A stretch of DNA of 7,054 nucleotides from Chloroflexota bacterium (GTDB taxonomy: Bacteria; Chloroflexota; Anaerolineae; Ardenticatenales; Ardenticatenaceae), in the NCBI GenBank assembly GCA_003520455.1, contig DOUV01000092.1, forward strand, positions 1-7,054. Reading direction: 5' to 3'. The position numbers were made by a program, and so were the translations under genes. Shown piece after piece: positions 5,562-7,054 of this stretch (position 1 is the first letter of the stretch; each line of letters begins with the position of its first letter). The notes under the pieces are model-generated. The model was not told the DNA's origin. It did not search any database and worked only from the letters and a program-made list of their open reading frames with translations.

Positions 5562-6227
5562 ATGGCGAACGAGATCACTCCCACCATCGCCGATTACCTC
5601 GAGGCGATCTACAATATGATTGATGAGGGGAAAACGGTCATCGCTGCGCGCGTTGCCGACCGCATGGATGTGTCGCGGCCCACGGTCAGCGCCACCCTCC
5701 GGCGGATGCGTGACCAGGACCTGGTATCGATTGATGCCGATAATCAGATCACCCTGACGGAACGAGGGCTGCAACTGGCTCGGGAGAACATCCGCCGTCA
5801 TCGCCTGGCCGAGCGCTTTCTGACCGATCTCCTGGGTCTGGAATGGCATGTCACCCATACAGAGGCGCACAACTTCGAGCACGGGCTCTCGCCATTGGTA
5901 GAAGAGCGCCTATTCCACCTGCTTGGTGAACCGACGACCTGTCCTCACGGCAATCCGATTCCGGGATCTAGAGCCAGCCGGCTACCCGCGAACGCGGTCA
6001 CTCTGGATCAGCTTCCCCCGGGGGTAAGCGCCACAGTGTTGCGCATTACCGAGGAAGGGGAGCGCGACCTCGACCTGCTGCGCCGGTTACAGCAAGCGGG
6101 GATCGTTCCAGGCGCTCAGATGACAGCCCACCCGGCGGATGATCTCATCGAGATCAGCAGCCCGAAGGGCGACCTCTCCCTCCCGGCGCGCCAGGCCCGT
6201 ACGATCTGGGTCCAGCCGGTCTCGTAA
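5562..6227 (+). CDS. DtxR/MntR-family metal-dependent transcriptional repressor
   Basis: This 221-residue regulator has the full three-part DtxR layout. A winged helix (about 1-72) has the recognition region VSRPTVSATLRRM (37-49). The metal-binding dimerisation domain follows (about 73-135), ending in CPHGNPIPG (127-135). The C-terminal SH3-like/FeoA domain spans about 148-221. Aligned by eye to DtxR, the ancillary ligands are His80, Glu84 and His99; the primary-site residues are Asp11, His103, Glu106 and His107. Asp at 11 is the MntR choice (Met10 in DtxR). His at 103 replaces Cys102 of DtxR and the Glu of MntR, so metal preference cannot be read off directly. GGAG at 5550-5553 supports the ATG. 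The gene is divergent from the FTR1 operon, its most likely target. It is predicted to repress metal uptake when Fe(II) or Mn(II) is plentiful. Confidence 0.93.
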   Translation: MANEITPTIADYLEAIYNMIDEGKTVIAARVADRMDVSRPTVSATLRRMRDQDLVSIDADNQITLTERGLQLARENIRRHRLAERFLTDLLGLEWHVTHTEAHNFEHGLSPLVEERLFHLLGEPTTCPHGNPIPGSRASRLPANAVTLDQLPPGVSATVLRITEEGERDLDLLRRLQQAGIVPGAQMTAHPADDLIEISSPKGDLSLPARQARTIWVQPVS

Positions 6228-6291
6228 GTCTACGTCGTGGCAAATTGCAGGATCTCTCCCATGAGAACGATGCCCGCCAAGGAGCCAAGCT

Positions 6292-6888
6292 ATGACATTC
6301 GATCCTGAGTGGAATCAGCCGGACGACGACTATCGCGATGAAGACGACGGGCCCCAGCTGGGCCGGAACCGTCGTGAGGGACCAGCCGTCGATTTGACGA
6401 ACCTGAGTGTCCGGGTCGTACTGACTGCTCTCCTCGTCGGGCTCGCGGTTCTCTTTTTCTTCTTACTCGTGCGCCCGCGCGGCGCGGTGCAGCCAGAACC
6501 CACCGCAACAGTTCTGGCAGCGCAGGGTGGTACCGTGGTTCTTCCCACGTTCACGCCCGGCGCAACTGCGACGCCGCCCGCAACGGCCACCAGCGAGGCT
6601 GCCACCCTAAACGAGACGCCCACCGAATCGGCTGCATCGGCGCCACCATCGGAGTTGGCGATTGGCACCATGGCCGAGGTGGCCAACACCGACAACCTCG
6701 GTGTGCGGCTTCGATCCGGTCCCGGCCTGAACTTTGCCACCGTCCTGATCCTGGCTGAGGGGACCCGGGTCAAAGTCGTGGACGGTCCTCGCGAAGCTGA
6801 CAGTTTCACGTGGTGGCAGGTCGAAACGGTAGACGGAGCCACCACCGGTTGGGCGGCAGGCGATTTTCTGAAACCTGCGGCACCCTGA
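6292..6888 (+). CDS. Membrane-anchored SH3b-domain protein
   Basis: This 198-residue protein has an acidic N-terminus with many Asp residues (about 1-20), one membrane segment (about 40-60), a Thr/Pro/Ala-rich linker (about 64-122) and a C-terminal bacterial SH3 domain (about 125-194). The SH3b signature is clear: NLGVRLRSGPGLNFATV (135-151), then LAEGTRVKVV (154-163), the WWQV strand (174-177) and GWAAGDFL (186-193). Such domains commonly bind peptidoglycan or other cell-surface ligands, so a cell-envelope role outside the membrane is likely. AAGGAG (6279-6284) with seven-base spacing fixes the start. It begins 64 bases after the regulator stop, with no terminator and no clear promoter between, so co-transcription is possible. 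Nothing ties it directly to metal uptake. Confidence 0.82.
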   Translation: MTFDPEWNQPDDDYRDEDDGPQLGRNRREGPAVDLTNLSVRVVLTALLVGLAVLFFFLLVRPRGAVQPEPTATVLAAQGGTVVLPTFTPGATATPPATATSEAATLNETPTESAASAPPSELAIGTMAEVANTDNLGVRLRSGPGLNFATVLILAEGTRVKVVDGPREADSFTWWQVETVDGATTGWAAGDFLKPAAP

Positions 6889-6907
6889 GCCACAAGCTCG
6901 ACGAGGT

Positions 6908-7054
6908 ATGGTGAGCCGCGAGGTTCTTGATCGCTTGCTGTTCTACGCGGGGCTCCTTGTTCTGGGAAGTTTCCTGCTCGCGGCAGGAGTCGGCACGGTG
7001 AAGCGCACCCAAGGCGAACCGCTTCCGGTCGCGGAACAGCGTGTCGCGACGGCG
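6908..7054 (+). CDS. Small membrane protein, partial (C-terminus beyond right edge)
   Basis: An open frame runs from ATG (6908-6910) to the window edge, giving 49 residues. After a charged start (MVSREVLD), residues about 9-31 are hydrophobic (LLFYAGLLVLGSFLLAAG and onward) and a polar stretch follows. This predicts a signal anchor or signal peptide with the remainder outside. GAGG (6903-6906) is only one base before this ATG; the GTG at 6911 is in frame and better spaced, so it may be the true start. It lies 19 bases after the SH3b gene and probably shares its transcript. The family is not recognisable from this fragment. Confidence 0.6.
   Translation, partial: MVSREVLDRLLFYAGLLVLGSFLLAAGVGTVKRTQGEPLPVAEQRVATA

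Noticed and set aside
6228..6291. Terminator after the regulator gene
   Set aside because: Only a four-pair TCTC/GAGA stem is present and no T run follows.

Overview
The window looks like chromosomal DNA from a GC-rich bacterium, most likely a member of the Chloroflexota. This rests on style, not on any marker gene: Thr/Pro/Ala-rich linkers after a membrane anchor, a classical lipobox lipoprotein, an N-terminally anchored SH3b protein and a stand-alone hydantoinase-A-like ATPase. No rRNA, tRNA, CRISPR array, transposase or insertion sequence was seen.

Layout. The left 5.2 kb reads leftward (minus strand) as one probable transcription unit. Its order is a metal-uptake-type lipoprotein (4882-3758), an FTR1/EfeU-family iron permease (3702-2464), a hydantoinase/oxoprolinase (HyuA)-family protein (2418-310) and a small single-pass membrane protein cut by the left edge (300-1). 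The gaps are 55, 45 and 9 bases. The first three genes have clear Shine-Dalgarno sequences; the fourth does not. The right part reads rightward: a DtxR/MntR-family metalloregulator (5562-6227), an SH3b-domain membrane protein (6292-6888), and the start of a further small membrane protein cut by the right edge (6908-7054).

The two units are divergent and separated by a 679-base region (4883-5561). It holds a near-consensus minus-strand promoter (TTGACA, 17 bp, TATTCT) for the uptake operon and a perfect 18-bp palindrome (5144-5161) just downstream of the predicted start, placed like a repressor operator. It also holds a second, plus-strand promoter (TTGACG, 17 bp, TACAAT) followed within 90 bases by a hairpin and a terminator-like stem, and a TATAAT promoter directly before the DtxR-type gene.

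How the parts fit. The simplest reading is a metal-controlled iron (or manganese) uptake locus. The regulator binds the palindrome when metal-loaded and shuts off the lipoprotein plus FTR1 pair. The lipoprotein seems to carry two copies of a helical domain that also forms the extracytoplasmic N-terminus of the permease, so it probably delivers metal to it in place of EfeO. Two further points deserve attention. A short RNA may be transcribed from the opposite strand across the operon's long 5' leader. The regulator also has an unusual mixed set of metal ligands (Asp11 and His103). The role of the HyuA-like protein in this operon is unknown.
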